In this document: one piece after another, positions 33,418-42,977 of the stretch
Position numbering within the stretch: the first letter of the stretch is position 1
Layout: every line of letters begins with the position of its first letter
Assembly: GCF_002101885.1 (NCBI RefSeq)
Contig: NZ_LQPS01000016.1
Location: 123,659-187,658, forward strand
Direction of reading: 5' to 3'
From: Mycolicibacter senuensis
Lineage (GTDB): Bacteria > Actinomycetota > Actinomycetes > Mycobacteriales > Mycobacteriaceae
Length of the DNA: 64,000 nt
Position numbers and translations under genes: made by a program
The notes under the pieces: generated by a model
What the model saw: only the letters and a program-made list of their open reading frames with translations
The model's database searches: none
Told to the model about the DNA's origin: nothing

Positions 33418-34581
33418 ATGAGCTTCTCGCTGACCGACGAAGAGTCGATCCTGGTCGATACGGTGCGGACTTTCATCGATCGGGAGGTCAAACCGACCGT
33501 CCGCGATGTCGAGCACGCCAACACCTACCCGCAGGCGTGGATCGAACAGATGAAGCACCTGGGTATCTACGGCCTGGCCGTCCCCGAGGAGTACGGCGGC
33601 GCCCCGGTGTCGATGCCGTGCTATGTCCTGGTGACCCAGGAGTTGGCCCGCGGCTGGATGAGCCTGGCCGGAGCGATGGGGGGACACACCGTCGTCGCCA
33701 AACTGCTGACGTTGTTCGGCACCGACGAGCAGAAGCAGCGCTACCTGCCGGCCATGGCCACCGGCGCGCTGCGGGCCACCATGGCGCTGACCGAGCCGGG
33801 CGGCGGCAGCGACCTGCAGAACATGGCGACCTCAGCGGTGCCCGCTGCCGATCCCGACACCCTGGTGATCAACGGGTCCAAGACCTGGATCTCCAATGCT
33901 CGCCACTCGGGGCTGATCGCGCTGCTGGCCAAGACCGATCCGCGGGCCACCCCGCGCCACAGCGGGATCTCGGTGTTGTTGGTGGACAATCCGGTTGCCG
34001 GGCTGACGATCTCGCGCGATCTGCCCAAGCTGGGCTACAAGGGTGTGGAGAGTTGCGAGCTGAGCTTCGACAGCTGCGTCGTGCCGGCCGCGGCGGTGCT
34101 CGGCGGCGCACCCGGGACCGGTTTCGCCCAGATGATGAAGGGCCTGGAGACCGGCCGCATCCAGGTGGCGGCACGGGCGCTGGGGGTGGCGACCGCCGCG
34201 CTGGAGGATGCGCTGGCCTACGCACAGCAGCGGGAGAGCTTCGGGCAGCCGATCTGGAAGCATCAAAGCGTCGGCAACTACCTGGCCGAGATGGCCACCA
34301 AGCTCACCGCCGCCCGCCAGCTCACCCGCTATGCCGCCGAACGCTACGACAGCGGCCAGCGCTGCGACATGGAGGCCGGCATGGCCAAGCTGTTCGCCTC
34401 CGAAGCCGCCATGGAGATCGCGCTCAATGCGGTGCGCATCCACGGCGGCTACGGCTACTCCACCGAATACGACGTCGAACGCTACTTCCGGGACGCACCG
34501 CTGATGATCGTCGGCGAAGGCACCAATGAGATCCAGCGCAACGTGATCGCCGCGCAATTGGTTGCCCGCGGCGGGATCTGA
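33418..34581 (+). CDS. fadE3: Acyl-CoA dehydrogenase (FadE3-like)
   Basis: 387-residue full-length acyl-CoA dehydrogenase, converting acyl-CoA to 2-enoyl-CoA with FAD. Signatures: MALTEPGGGSDLQNMATSAV, VINGSKTWISNARHSG, the C-terminal AVRIHGGYGYSTEYDVERYF and IVGEGTNEIQRNVIAAQL. Its divergent pairing with the double-hotdog hydratase matches Rv0215c-Rv0216, and the two would catalyse successive steps of beta-oxidation. Chain-length preference cannot be read. Confidence 0.9.
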   Translation: MSFSLTDEESILVDTVRTFIDREVKPTVRDVEHANTYPQAWIEQMKHLGIYGLAVPEEYGGAPVSMPCYVLVTQELARGWMSLAGAMGGHTVVAKLLTLFGTDEQKQRYLPAMATGALRATMALTEPGGGSDLQNMATSAVPAADPDTLVINGSKTWISNARHSGLIALLAKTDPRATPRHSGISVLLVDNPVAGLTISRDLPKLGYKGVESCELSFDSCVVPAAAVLGGAPGTGFAQMMKGLETGRIQVAARALGVATAALEDALAYAQQRESFGQPIWKHQSVGNYLAEMATKLTAARQLTRYAAERYDSGQRCDMEAGMAKLFASEAAMEIALNAVRIHGGYGYSTEYDVERYFRDAPLMIVGEGTNEIQRNVIAAQLVARGGI

Positions 34582-34671
34582 GCGGATAGCGACGAACCGT
34601 AGAACGGGACCGGCCCCCCACACCGTTGAGGTGCGGGAGGCCAGCCTCGGATCGAACTGCCGAACCGACTA

Positions 34672-37600
34672 CTACGGAGTACCTCCGGTGCCGCCGGCCC
34701 CTGGGCTGCCGTCGACTCCGCCCGGGCTCCCGGCCGTTCCGGCATTGCCTCCTCCCGAGCCGCCGGTCTGCCCGGCCGCACCGGCGCTGCCGCCCGTACC
34801 ACCGTGGACGGTCTCCGGGTTCGGCGGGGTGGGAGTGACGTCCAGGTCGGTGGCACCGCTGGCACCACCGTCGCCGCCCGCCCCAGCGGTGCCGGTGTCG
34901 GTGTTGCCACCGTTACCGCCGTTGCCGCCAAGGGCACCGTAATCGCTGAATGTGCCGGCACCACCGTTACCACCGGCGCCACCGTCGCCGCCGGCACCGC
35001 TGTCACTGAAGCCGCCGTTGCCGCCGGCCCCGCCGGTACCGCTGCCGATCAGGAACGCCCCGTCGCTCAGGCCGCTCTGGGCACCGCCGTTACCGCCGTT
35101 ACCGCCGTTACCGCCGGCACCGGCCTGACCGCTACCGCCGGCACCGCCGGCGCCGCCGGCCGTACCCCAGATCCAGTTGGACCCGGCATCCGGAGCCGCA
35201 CCGCCGCTGTTGCCGCCGTTGCCGCCGTTGCCACCGATGTCGCCGTTACCGCCGGCGCCACCGTCACCCGCCACACCACCAGAGGTGGCGTCGACACCCG
35301 CCTCGGCGGTGCTGTCACCGCCGTTGCCGCCGGCGCCACCGTGGCCACCCTGGCTGCCCGCGACATAGCTGGTGCCGGTGCTGTCGAGTGCGCCGTTACC
35401 GCCGGCGCCACCCTCACCACCGTCGCCACCGCCCAATGGGCCGTCGACGCCGTTACCGCCGGCGCCGCCGTTACCGCCGTGACCGCCGGTGCCGGTGCCG
35501 GTGACCTGGCCGGCGTTGCCGCCGCTACCGCCGTCGTTGCCGCTGGCGGCGTAGCTGCCGCTGCCGCCGGCGCCACCGTCACCACCGTCACCGCTGATGC
35601 CGTCGACGGTTGCGCCGCCGGCGCCACCGTTGCCGCCGTGACCGCTCGGCTGGTTGAACGACGGGGTCTGGCTGTTGTTGGTGGTTCCGCCGGTTCCGCC
35701 GGTTCCGCCGTGGCCGGCCTGGCCGTCGATGCTGCTGCCGCCGGCGCCACCGTTGCCGCCGTCACCGCCGAAGCTCTCGCCGCTGTCATCGGTGAACGAC
35801 GAGTCGGCTCCGTTACCGCCGTTACCGCCGTTACCGCCGGCCTGAGTGGCCTGGCCAGCGCCGCCGGCACCACCGTGGCCACCGTTGCCGGCGCGCAGAC
35901 CGCTGGTGGCGACGCCGTTGTCCGTCGCGCCGCCGCCGCCGTTACCGCCGTTACCCGCGATCCCGGCGCTGATCCCGTCCTGACCGTTGGTGGACCCGGT
36001 GCCGCCCAGGCCGGCCGTGCCGGCGCTGCCGCCACTGCCGCCGTTACCGCCGTTACCGCCGTTGAAGGCATCGGTGGTGCTGCTCGACGTGGCGCCATTA
36101 CCGCCGTTGCCGCCATCACCGCCGAGTCCGGCGTCACCACCGTTGCCACCGACGCCGTCGATGCCTTGGGTTCCGCCGTCCGCGGTGCCCGCGGCCCCGC
36201 CGTTACCGCCGTTGCCGCCGGAGCCGCCGTCACCACCGTTGGTGCCGTCACCGCCGTTGAGTCCCGCCTGGGTGGCGGAGTCGGCGTCGCCGTCGGCGCC
36301 GTCGCTGCCGTCGGCGCCGGTCAGGCCGGCGCCGCCGTTACCACCGGCACCGCCGTTGCCCGAGTTGATGCCGTCGCCGCCGGCACCACCGGCACCACCG
36401 GCACCACCGACGCTGTCAGCTCCGGGTGTGTCACCGGCACCGCCGTTGAGTCCGTCGTCGCCGAGCTTCGGTGACAGGACGGTACCGCCGTCACCGCCGG
36501 CACCACCGTTGCCGCCGGTGATGTCGCCATTGCCGCCGGCGCCGCCGACCCCGCCTGCGCCACCGTGGACACCGTCGATCGGACCGGAGGAGGAGTCACC
36601 GGACGTGGTGGCCCAGTTGGGGTCACCCCAGCGGATCGCGCTGCCGTCGCCGCCGTTACCGCCGGCACCACCGTCGCCACCGACGCCGCCGGAGCCGTCC
36701 GCGTTTGCCAGGCCGGCGCCACCTGCGCCGCCGGTGCCGCCGTTGCCGCCGTGGGCGCCGCCCGCATTCGGGTCGCTACCGCCGGCGCCACCGGTGCCGC
36801 CGTTGCCGCCGGTCGCACCGGAACCACCGGCACCGCCAGCACCACCGAGGCCCGCCGAGCCCTGCGGTCCGATCACGCCGGCACCAGCCGGGCCCTCGAC
36901 GGAAGCGTGCCCGGTCACGTCCACCAGGTCACCGCCGACACCACCGGTGCCGCCGTTCCCGCCGTCGCCGATCAGGCCGTCGTCACCGTTGGCCGCGCCC
37001 AGACCGGCCGCACCCCCGCTGCCGCCGGCGCCACCGGCCCCGCCATTACCGGGAGTGAAGTACAGGCCGTGCACGGAGTCGGTTTCGGGGTGAAGTCGCG
37101 CACCGCCGGTGCCGCCGTTGCCGCCGTCCGCACCGGTACCACCGATACCGCCGTTGCCACCGTTGCCGGCCTCGCCGCCACCGTTACCGCCGGCGCCACC
37201 GTTACCGCCGGCACCGCCGACGCCGCCGTTCTGGCCTCCACTGCCCACGGCGTCGAGCGTTCCATCGGCGCCGTTGGTGGCGGCGCTGCCGTTACCGCCG
37301 TTGCCGCCGTTGCCGCCGTCACCGTCGACACCGGCCGCACCCGCGCTGGCGCTGGCGCCACCGGCTGCACCACCGGCCGCGGCCGCACCACCGTTGCCGC
37401 CGACACCACCGTCGCCGGCGGCGGCACCGTTGGCACCGACACCGTTGACCGCCAGGCCGTCGGCGCCACCACCGCCGTCGCCGCCGAGCCCGCCGCTACC
37501 GCCGACACCGCCGTCGCCGTCGGCACCGACCGTGCCATCGGCCGAGCCGCCGACACCGGCCGCGCCACCGGCGCCGCCCTTACCACCGACGGCGCCGTCG

Positions 37601-38643
37601 CCACCGTCGCCACCGGCCAGACCATCACCCGAACCACCACCGGCGAACGAGCCGGCCGCACCCGTGGCGCCAGTGCCACCGTTGCCGCCGTTACCACCGA
37701 CACCGCCGACACCGCCGTTGCCGCCGATCCCGACGAACGACGAACCGTCACCGCCGATACCACCGTTACCGGCGATACCACCGGCCACACCGTTGCCGCC
37801 GTTCGCCCCAGGCGTGCTGCCCGCCGAGCCGTTGGTGCCGGTCCAGCCGGCACCGCCGGCCCCACCGTTGCCGCCGTTGCCCCACGCGCCCATGCCGAAG
37901 AAGTCCTGGGCCTGACCCGAGGAACCACCGTTGCCGCCGTTACCACCGGCCAGCGAGGCGGTGCCGTTACCGCCGGCGCCACCGTCACCGCCGTTGCCCC
38001 ACCACTCGCCACCGTGTCCACCGTTGCCGCCGTCAGCGCCCAGGCCACCGGCGCCACCATCACCGCCATTGCCGATACCACCGGCATGACCACCGTTACC
38101 ACCGACGATGCCGTCAAGGTTCGACGACCAACCAGCACCACCATCGCCGAACCACAGCCCACCGGCCTCGCCGTCGGGGTCGAGCGCGGTGCCATCGGCA
38201 CCGTTGCAGATCATCCCGCAGAAGCCGTCGGTGAACGGCGCGAACACCTGGTTGATCACACCGTTGACACCCGCGCCGAAGTCAGAGTTGATCCAGTCCT
38301 GCAACATCCCGTGCACCGGCAGGTAGAACGTCTCCTGCCACTGCTCAGCGTGAGCGGCGTCCGACAAGCCGAACAGCCCGCCCTCAGCAGAGCCCGGCAC
38401 GCTCCACGTCGAGATGTCGAACAGGTCAAACCCCGACTCAGAACCGCTGTCATCGACGCCGAAGAAGTCCCAGAACGCATCCAGGCCGAAGTCATCGGCC
38501 TGCGCAGCCGGCGCGGTCGCCAACGGGGCCATCCCAAACGCCAGGAACGCACCCACCGAAGCCGCAGCCCCGATCGCCCGGTCCCGCCGCCGAGACCGCG
38601 TCCGCGCTGCTGCTGCCTGCCGAGAGCCACGCCGTTGTGCCAT
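34672..38643 (-). CDS. Exported PGRS repeat protein without a PE domain
   Basis: 1323-residue protein. Residues 1-49 form a signal peptide: a basic N-terminus, a hydrophobic core (AIGAAASVGAFLAFGMAPLA) and a probable cleavage site after APAAQA. Residues 50-185 are a unique module with WSVPGSAEGG, LQDWINSDFGAGVNGVINQV, GFCGMICNG (C142 and C146) and GLWFGDGGAGW. From about residue 180 to the end it is Gly-Gly-Asn/Ala-Gly-Gly repeats of PGRS type. There is no PE domain and no C-terminal domain. AAAGGGG precedes the ATG. It is divergent from a shorter paralogue. Secretion and surface display are likely; function unknown. Confidence 0.88.
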   Translation of the reverse strand: MAQRRGSRQAAAARTRSRRRDRAIGAAASVGAFLAFGMAPLATAPAAQADDFGLDAFWDFFGVDDSGSESGFDLFDISTWSVPGSAEGGLFGLSDAAHAEQWQETFYLPVHGMLQDWINSDFGAGVNGVINQVFAPFTDGFCGMICNGADGTALDPDGEAGGLWFGDGGAGWSSNLDGIVGGNGGHAGGIGNGGDGGAGGLGADGGNGGHGGEWWGNGGDGGAGGNGTASLAGGNGGNGGSSGQAQDFFGMGAWGNGGNGGAGGAGWTGTNGSAGSTPGANGGNGVAGGIAGNGGIGGDGSSFVGIGGNGGVGGVGGNGGNGGTGATGAAGSFAGGGSGDGLAGGDGGDGAVGGKGGAGGAAGVGGSADGTVGADGDGGVGGSGGLGGDGGGGADGLAVNGVGANGAAAGDGGVGGNGGAAAAGGAAGGASASAGAAGVDGDGGNGGNGGNGSAATNGADGTLDAVGSGGQNGGVGGAGGNGGAGGNGGGEAGNGGNGGIGGTGADGGNGGTGGARLHPETDSVHGLYFTPGNGGAGGAGGSGGAAGLGAANGDDGLIGDGGNGGTGGVGGDLVDVTGHASVEGPAGAGVIGPQGSAGLGGAGGAGGSGATGGNGGTGGAGGSDPNAGGAHGGNGGTGGAGGAGLANADGSGGVGGDGGAGGNGGDGSAIRWGDPNWATTSGDSSSGPIDGVHGGAGGVGGAGGNGDITGGNGGAGGDGGTVLSPKLGDDGLNGGAGDTPGADSVGGAGGAGGAGGDGINSGNGGAGGNGGAGLTGADGSDGADGDADSATQAGLNGGDGTNGGDGGSGGNGGNGGAAGTADGGTQGIDGVGGNGGDAGLGGDGGNGGNGATSSSTTDAFNGGNGGNGGSGGSAGTAGLGGTGSTNGQDGISAGIAGNGGNGGGGATDNGVATSGLRAGNGGHGGAGGAGQATQAGGNGGNGGNGADSSFTDDSGESFGGDGGNGGAGGSSIDGQAGHGGTGGTGGTTNNSQTPSFNQPSGHGGNGGAGGATVDGISGDGGDGGAGGSGSYAASGNDGGSGGNAGQVTGTGTGGHGGNGGAGGNGVDGPLGGGDGGEGGAGGNGALDSTGTSYVAGSQGGHGGAGGNGGDSTAEAGVDATSGGVAGDGGAGGNGDIGGNGGNGGNSGGAAPDAGSNWIWGTAGGAGGAGGSGQAGAGGNGGNGGNGGAQSGLSDGAFLIGSGTGGAGGNGGFSDSGAGGDGGAGGNGGAGTFSDYGALGGNGGNGGNTDTGTAGAGGDGGASGATDLDVTPTPPNPETVHGGTGGSAGAAGQTGGSGGGNAGTAGSPGGVDGSPGAGGTGGTP
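34700..38110 (-). repeat. PGRS coding repeat tract
   Basis: About 3.4 kb of imperfect tandem triplet-based repeats (GCCGCCGGNACCACCG-like on the plus strand) encoding Gly-Gly-X-Gly-Gly runs. Long open frames in other frames and on the opposite strand across this tract are produced by the repeat and are not genes. The tract is a likely place for unequal recombination, length variation and assembly error. Confidence 0.85.
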
Positions 38644-38918
38644 CCGTGATGTCCCCTTTGAACTTGTCTGTAGCTGGTGGGTGCCTTAGCTAAACCTGTG
38701 GTTCTGCTGTAATCGCCGCTTACGGTAGCTTTCACGGAGTCGGTTGTCCACTACATCGAACATTGGATGGATCCATGGCATTCGTTTGGCCCGTTGCACC
38801 CTGATTGAGTTGACAAACGGTTGGAAGGCGGAAGAATGTCTCCTTCAGAACACCGACCGGCCCAGCCGAGCGCTGCAGGCTACCGTTGCCTCTACTCGAT
38901 ACCGGAAGGTCGATCGCC
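38644..38918. promoter_or_regulatory. Shared intergenic region of the two PGRS genes
   Basis: 275 bases without a coding frame of interest. For the long gene (minus strand), TGGACA (38745-38750) and TACCGT (38722-38727) are separated by 17 bases, a reasonable promoter giving a leader of about 70 nt. For the short gene (plus strand), TTGACA (38810-38815) is a perfect -35, with AGAATG (38833-38838) at 17 bases as a weak -10. No clear operator was seen. Confidence 0.35.
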
Positions 38919-40307
38919 ATGTCGCTTCACCTCAGCAACGCCGCACGGCGTCGAGGAACGTACGGTGTCGCACCAACGCGGCGGGCGCGGCGGGCGTTGC
39001 CTGCGCTGGCCGCGTTGATCGCGTTGGTGCCAGCACCGGTGGCCGCACTGCCGATCGCACAGGCCGACGACGGGTTCGACTGGGTCGTCGACTTGATCGC
39101 CCCGCTGTTCGGGTCAGCGGCCGACGACGGCGGTGCCGCGGCCGGTGACGACTGGTTCGATCCCGCCGCCTGGACCGTCGCCGAGACCGAACTGGGCGGC
39201 TCGGATGCCCTGCCGTTCAGCGCGGAGGCCGGCGGTACGGACATCCTCTACGGCTGGCTGCACGAGACTATGCAGAACTGGCTCGACAGCCCGTTCGGCC
39301 AAGAGGTCAGCGGTCTGATCAACCCGCTCTTTGCGCCGCTGACCCAGGGTTTCTGCGGCGTGATCTGCAACGGCATCGACGGCACCGAGGCCAATCCTGA
39401 CGGCGGCGCCGGCGGCTTGTGGTTCGGCGACGGCGGGGACGGCTGGTCCTCGGACGTCGAGGGCATGGCCGGCGGCGACGGCGGCAACGCCGGTGGCTTC
39501 GGCAATGGCGGGGACGGCGGCGCCGGCGGGCTCGGCGCCCACGGCGGCAACGGCGGCCACGGCGGCGACATGTGGGGCAACGGCGGCAACGGCGGCCATG
39601 GCGGCGCCGGCATCGGAGACGGTGGGGCCGGTGGCCACGGCGGTAACGGCGGCAACGGCAGCTATCTCTACGGCAGCGGCGGCGTCGGCGGCGCCGGCGG
39701 CGATGGCAGCGCCGCCACCGGCACCGGCAGCACCGGCGGGGCCGGCGGCAGAGGCGGCAACGGGGGCGAGGCCGGTCAGTATCTCGGCGGCGGCGGCGAC
39801 GGCGGCAACGGCGGCAACGGCGGAGCGGCCAGTGGCACAGGCAGTACCGGCGGGGCCGGTGGGCAAGGCGGTGCCGGCGGCAAGGTCGGCGGCAGCGGCG
39901 ACACCGCCGGGGGCGGACACGGCGGACACGGCGGTGACGGCGGCGCCGCAACCGGGACGAGCAGTACCGGCGGGGCCGGCGGCTCCGGCGGCGCCGGCGG
40001 CGGTGGCACCCCGCTGATCCTCGGCATCAGTGGCAGTGACGCCGGCAACGGCGGCGACGCAGGTAACGGCGGCGACGCCAGCGGCGACGGCGGCCGCGGC
40101 GGCAACGGCGGCCACGGCGGTATCGGCGGAGGCGGTGCCGGTTTCGGCGGAGATGGCGGCGACGGCGGAGCGGGCGGCAACGGCGGCGACGGCAGCGACG
40201 GCGCCGCCGGTGGCCTCGCCGGCCCCGGTGGCCGTGGCGGGGCCGGCACCGTCCATGGGGAATCCGGCAGCCAAGGTCTGCCCGGCACACCCGGCAGCAC
40301 TTCCTGA
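38919..40307 (+). CDS. Exported PGRS repeat protein without a PE domain, short paralogue
   Basis: 462-residue protein. Residues 1-49 are a signal peptide (RRALPALAALIALVPAPVAA, cleavage probably after PIAQA). Residues 50-185 repeat the module of the divergent gene: MQNWLDSPFGQEVSGLINPL, GFCGVICNG (C146 and C150), AGGLWFGDGGDGWSS. PGRS-type Gly-rich repeats follow to the end. ATG 38919 was chosen because GGAAGG lies nine bases upstream; an in-frame ATG at 38886 would place extra residues before the signal. Likely secreted; function unknown. Confidence 0.87.
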   Translation: MSLHLSNAARRRGTYGVAPTRRARRALPALAALIALVPAPVAALPIAQADDGFDWVVDLIAPLFGSAADDGGAAAGDDWFDPAAWTVAETELGGSDALPFSAEAGGTDILYGWLHETMQNWLDSPFGQEVSGLINPLFAPLTQGFCGVICNGIDGTEANPDGGAGGLWFGDGGDGWSSDVEGMAGGDGGNAGGFGNGGDGGAGGLGAHGGNGGHGGDMWGNGGNGGHGGAGIGDGGAGGHGGNGGNGSYLYGSGGVGGAGGDGSAATGTGSTGGAGGRGGNGGEAGQYLGGGGDGGNGGNGGAASGTGSTGGAGGQGGAGGKVGGSGDTAGGGHGGHGGDGGAATGTSSTGGAGGSGGAGGGGTPLILGISGSDAGNGGDAGNGGDASGDGGRGGNGGHGGIGGGGAGFGGDGGDGGAGGNGGDGSDGAAGGLAGPGGRGGAGTVHGESGSQGLPGTPGSTS

Positions 40308-40371
40308 CCGTTGACCCTGCCTGGGCGCTGTCCTACTACTCGGGCGGGCATCGCCGGGGGACCATGGAGGA

Positions 40372-41415
40372 ATGGACGCGAGGCGCTACTCCTGGACCGT
40401 GATCGGAGCGGGGCCGGCCGGCATCGCCGCCGTCGGCCGGCTGCTCGATCACGGCATCGCGGCCGATGAGATCGCCTGGATAGACCCGGAATTCGGGGCC
40501 GGGGACCTGGGCGCCAAGTGGCGGGCCGTGTCGAGCAATACCCAGGTCGGCCTGTTTCTGGACTATTTGACCGCTTCTCCGTCGTTTCGCTTCGACCAAG
40601 CGCCCCGGTTTCCGCTGAATACCGTCGATCCGGACCAGACGTGCCCACTCGGCATGGTCGCCGAGCCGTTGGTGTGGATCTCACATCAGTTGGGCGCCCG
40701 GGTGAATCGATTGCAGGCGTCGGCGACACAACTGTGGCTCCGGCACCGCGCCTGGACGGTGCACACCGACCGCGGCGAGATCAGTTCGACGAACGTGATC
40801 CTGGCGGTCGGTTCGGCCCCGACGAAGCTCGACCACCCCGGACTTGAGCTGATCGAGATCGAAGCAGCGCTGGATCCCGGCCGACTCGCCCAACTGGCCC
40901 TCGACGGTGCCACCGTCGCGGTGTTCGGCTCATCGCATTCATCGATGATCGCGCTGCCGAATCTTTTGGCGACCTCGGCAAGCAGGGTGATCAACTTCTA
41001 CCGAAGCCCGCTCAAATACGCCGTGTACCTGGACGATTGGATCCTTTACGATGACACCGGCCTCAAAGGCCAGGCCGCGCAGTGGGCACGCGAGAACATC
41101 GACGGGACGCCCCCGGAGCGCCTGCAACGGTGCCGGGTGGGCGATCCCCGGTTCGGCGAGCAGCTGCAGGAATGCACCCACGTCGTCTACACCGTCGGCT
41201 TCGAACCCCGACGCCGTCCGGAGACCCCGCAGTGGGGACCGCTGAAATACGATGCCACCAACGGGATTCTGGCGCCCGGGCTCTTCGGGGCCGGCATAGC
41301 GTTCCCCGAATACCGCCTCAACCCGTTGGGGTCGGGCGAGTACCGCGTCGGGTTGTTCAAGTTCATGCAGTTGCTCGACGCGGCCCTGCCGCTGTGGCTG
41401 CGCTACAGCCCGTGA
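40372..41415 (+). CDS. FAD-dependent pyridine nucleotide-disulfide oxidoreductase-like protein
   Basis: 347-residue flavoprotein. The N-terminal Rossmann motif VIGAGPAGIAAVGRLL binds FAD, a second dinucleotide-binding strand appears near residue 180 (VAVFGSSHSSMIAL), and VILAVGSAPTKLDHPG and HVVYTVGFEP are the usual crossover segments. No CxxxxC redox pair is present, so it is not a disulfide reductase in the strict sense; it resembles small NAD(P)H-dependent monooxygenases or ferredoxin reductases. The ATG has GGAGG a few bases upstream. It lies 64 bases after the PGRS gene. Substrate unknown. Confidence 0.8.
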   Translation: MDARRYSWTVIGAGPAGIAAVGRLLDHGIAADEIAWIDPEFGAGDLGAKWRAVSSNTQVGLFLDYLTASPSFRFDQAPRFPLNTVDPDQTCPLGMVAEPLVWISHQLGARVNRLQASATQLWLRHRAWTVHTDRGEISSTNVILAVGSAPTKLDHPGLELIEIEAALDPGRLAQLALDGATVAVFGSSHSSMIALPNLLATSASRVINFYRSPLKYAVYLDDWILYDDTGLKGQAAQWARENIDGTPPERLQRCRVGDPRFGEQLQECTHVVYTVGFEPRRRPETPQWGPLKYDATNGILAPGLFGAGIAFPEYRLNPLGSGEYRVGLFKFMQLLDAALPLWLRYSP

Positions 41416-41425
41416 TACCCCGGGC

Positions 41426-42955
41426 TCACGCCGTGTACTTCGCCACCAACTCGTTCTTGTAGAGCTTGCCGGTGTCGGTACGCGGCAGCTGCGACTCGAA
41501 GGAAATCGAGCGCGGACATTTGTAGTGCGCCAGCCGTTCCCGCAACCACACCAGCAGCTCCTCGGCGAAGGCATCGGTGGCATCTGCCGGGTCGACGGTC
41601 TGCACCGCCGCCTTGACGCGCTGCCCCATCTCGTCGTCGGGGATCCCGAACACCGCCGCATCCATCACCTTCGAGTGAGTGATCAGCAGGTTCTCTGCTT
41701 CTTGCGGGTAGATGTTGACTCCGCCAGAGATGATCATGTGGTGACGACGGTCGGTGAGGTACAGGTACCCCTCCTCGTCGACGTAACCGACGTCGCCGAC
41801 CGTCACCCAGCCGCGCGGGTGGCGTGATTTCGCGGTCTTGTCCGGGTCGTTGAGGTACTCGAAGGCGTTGCCGCCCTCGAAGTAGATCTCGCCGGGCTCA
41901 CCGGCGGGCAGCTCGTTGCCGTCCTCGTCGAGGATGTGCACCGCACCCAGCATCGGCTTGCCGACCGAACCGGGGTGCAGCAACCAGTCCTCGGCGGCGA
42001 TCAATGTCGAACCGTGCGCCTCGGAGGAGGCGTAGTACTCGTCGACGATCGGCCCCCACCAGTCGATCATCTGCTTCTTGATCTCCACCGGGCACGGCGC
42101 GGCGGCGTGCATCACCCGTTGCAGACTGGAGACGTCGTACGAATTCCTGATCGCATCAGGCAGTTTCAACAGCCGGGTGAAGTGGGCGGGCACGAACTGG
42201 GCGTGGGTGACCCGGTAGCGCTGGATGGCCTCCAAGCAGCCTTCCGGGTCGAACTTCTCCAGTACCACCGTGGTGATCCCGGCGGCCTGCGCGGTCATCG
42301 ACCACACCGACGGGGCGGTGTGGTACAGCGGCGCCGGGCTCAGGTAGACCGAGTCCGGGGACATCCAGACCGCCACCAGCATCGTCATCAGGCCGGGCGC
42401 CTCAGCCGGCGGCAGATGCGGCAGTGCGCGCTTGATCCCCTTGGGCCGCCCGGTGGTTCCGGACGAGTACTGCAGCAGATCGCCCTCGATCTCGTCGTCG
42501 ATAGGGGTAGCGGGCTGGTCGGCAACGCATTCCGGGTAGCGCTGCCAACCCGGCAAATCGGCCTCTCCGGCTTCAGCGGCGATCAGCAGCAGGCCGGGCA
42601 GTCCGCCGGGAAGATGCTCGGCTAAGTTCTCGCAGGTCGTGCGCAGCGCCGCCGAGCCGATGACGGCCTTGGCGGAGCTGTTCTCGATGATGTAGGCGGC
42701 CTCGGACGCGGTCAGATGGGTGTTGATCGGCACGTAGTACAGGCCGCTGCGCCGCGCGGCCCACATGGCCGGGAAGATGTGCTCGTTGTTCTCCATGATG
42801 ATCGCGACGGTGTCGCCCTCGACCAGGCCGGCACGGCGAAAGAAGTGCGCCAATCGGTTCGCTCGGGCCTCGAGGTCGTCGAAAGTGACGACGGTGCCGG
42901 ACGGGTGCAGGATGACGGCAGGCTTGCCGGTACCGACATGTTCGCGAATCTGCAT
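41426..42955 (-). CDS. fadD4: Fatty-acyl-CoA ligase / synthetase (FadD4-like)
   Basis: 509-residue adenylating enzyme. ATP/AMP loop SSGTTGRPKG at residues 164-173, DEYYASSEAHG as the second core motif, GDVGYVDEEGYLYLTDRRHH near the hinge, and the catalytic lysine in TDTGKLYKNELV at the end. It activates fatty or related acids to acyl-CoA. ATG 42955 was chosen over a longer in-frame start that precedes a 7-base-arm inverted repeat. It corresponds to Rv0214 by position and sequence type. Confidence 0.9.
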   Translation of the reverse strand: MQIREHVGTGKPAVILHPSGTVVTFDDLEARANRLAHFFRRAGLVEGDTVAIIMENNEHIFPAMWAARRSGLYYVPINTHLTASEAAYIIENSSAKAVIGSAALRTTCENLAEHLPGGLPGLLLIAAEAGEADLPGWQRYPECVADQPATPIDDEIEGDLLQYSSGTTGRPKGIKRALPHLPPAEAPGLMTMLVAVWMSPDSVYLSPAPLYHTAPSVWSMTAQAAGITTVVLEKFDPEGCLEAIQRYRVTHAQFVPAHFTRLLKLPDAIRNSYDVSSLQRVMHAAAPCPVEIKKQMIDWWGPIVDEYYASSEAHGSTLIAAEDWLLHPGSVGKPMLGAVHILDEDGNELPAGEPGEIYFEGGNAFEYLNDPDKTAKSRHPRGWVTVGDVGYVDEEGYLYLTDRRHHMIISGGVNIYPQEAENLLITHSKVMDAAVFGIPDDEMGQRVKAAVQTVDPADATDAFAEELLVWLRERLAHYKCPRSISFESQLPRTDTGKLYKNELVAKYTA

Positions 42956-42977
42956 GGGCAGACTGTACCGTCGTCGG

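Noticed and set aside
34582..34671. A terminator hairpin between fadE3 and the PGRS gene
   Set aside because: CCCCACACC and GGTGCGGGA form an 8/9 stem without a T tract, and similar stems are frequent in this G+C-rich DNA.
34700..38110. Periodic repeats resembling an array (CRISPR or satellite)
   Set aside because: The repeats are short, degenerate, in phase with codons and lack spacers. They are PGRS coding repeats.
34804..38649. Long plus-strand frames opposite the large PGRS gene, rich in Pro, Ala, Thr or Val
   Set aside because: They are produced by the GCC/ACC triplet repeat read in other frames; there are no ribosome sites, domains or conserved starts.
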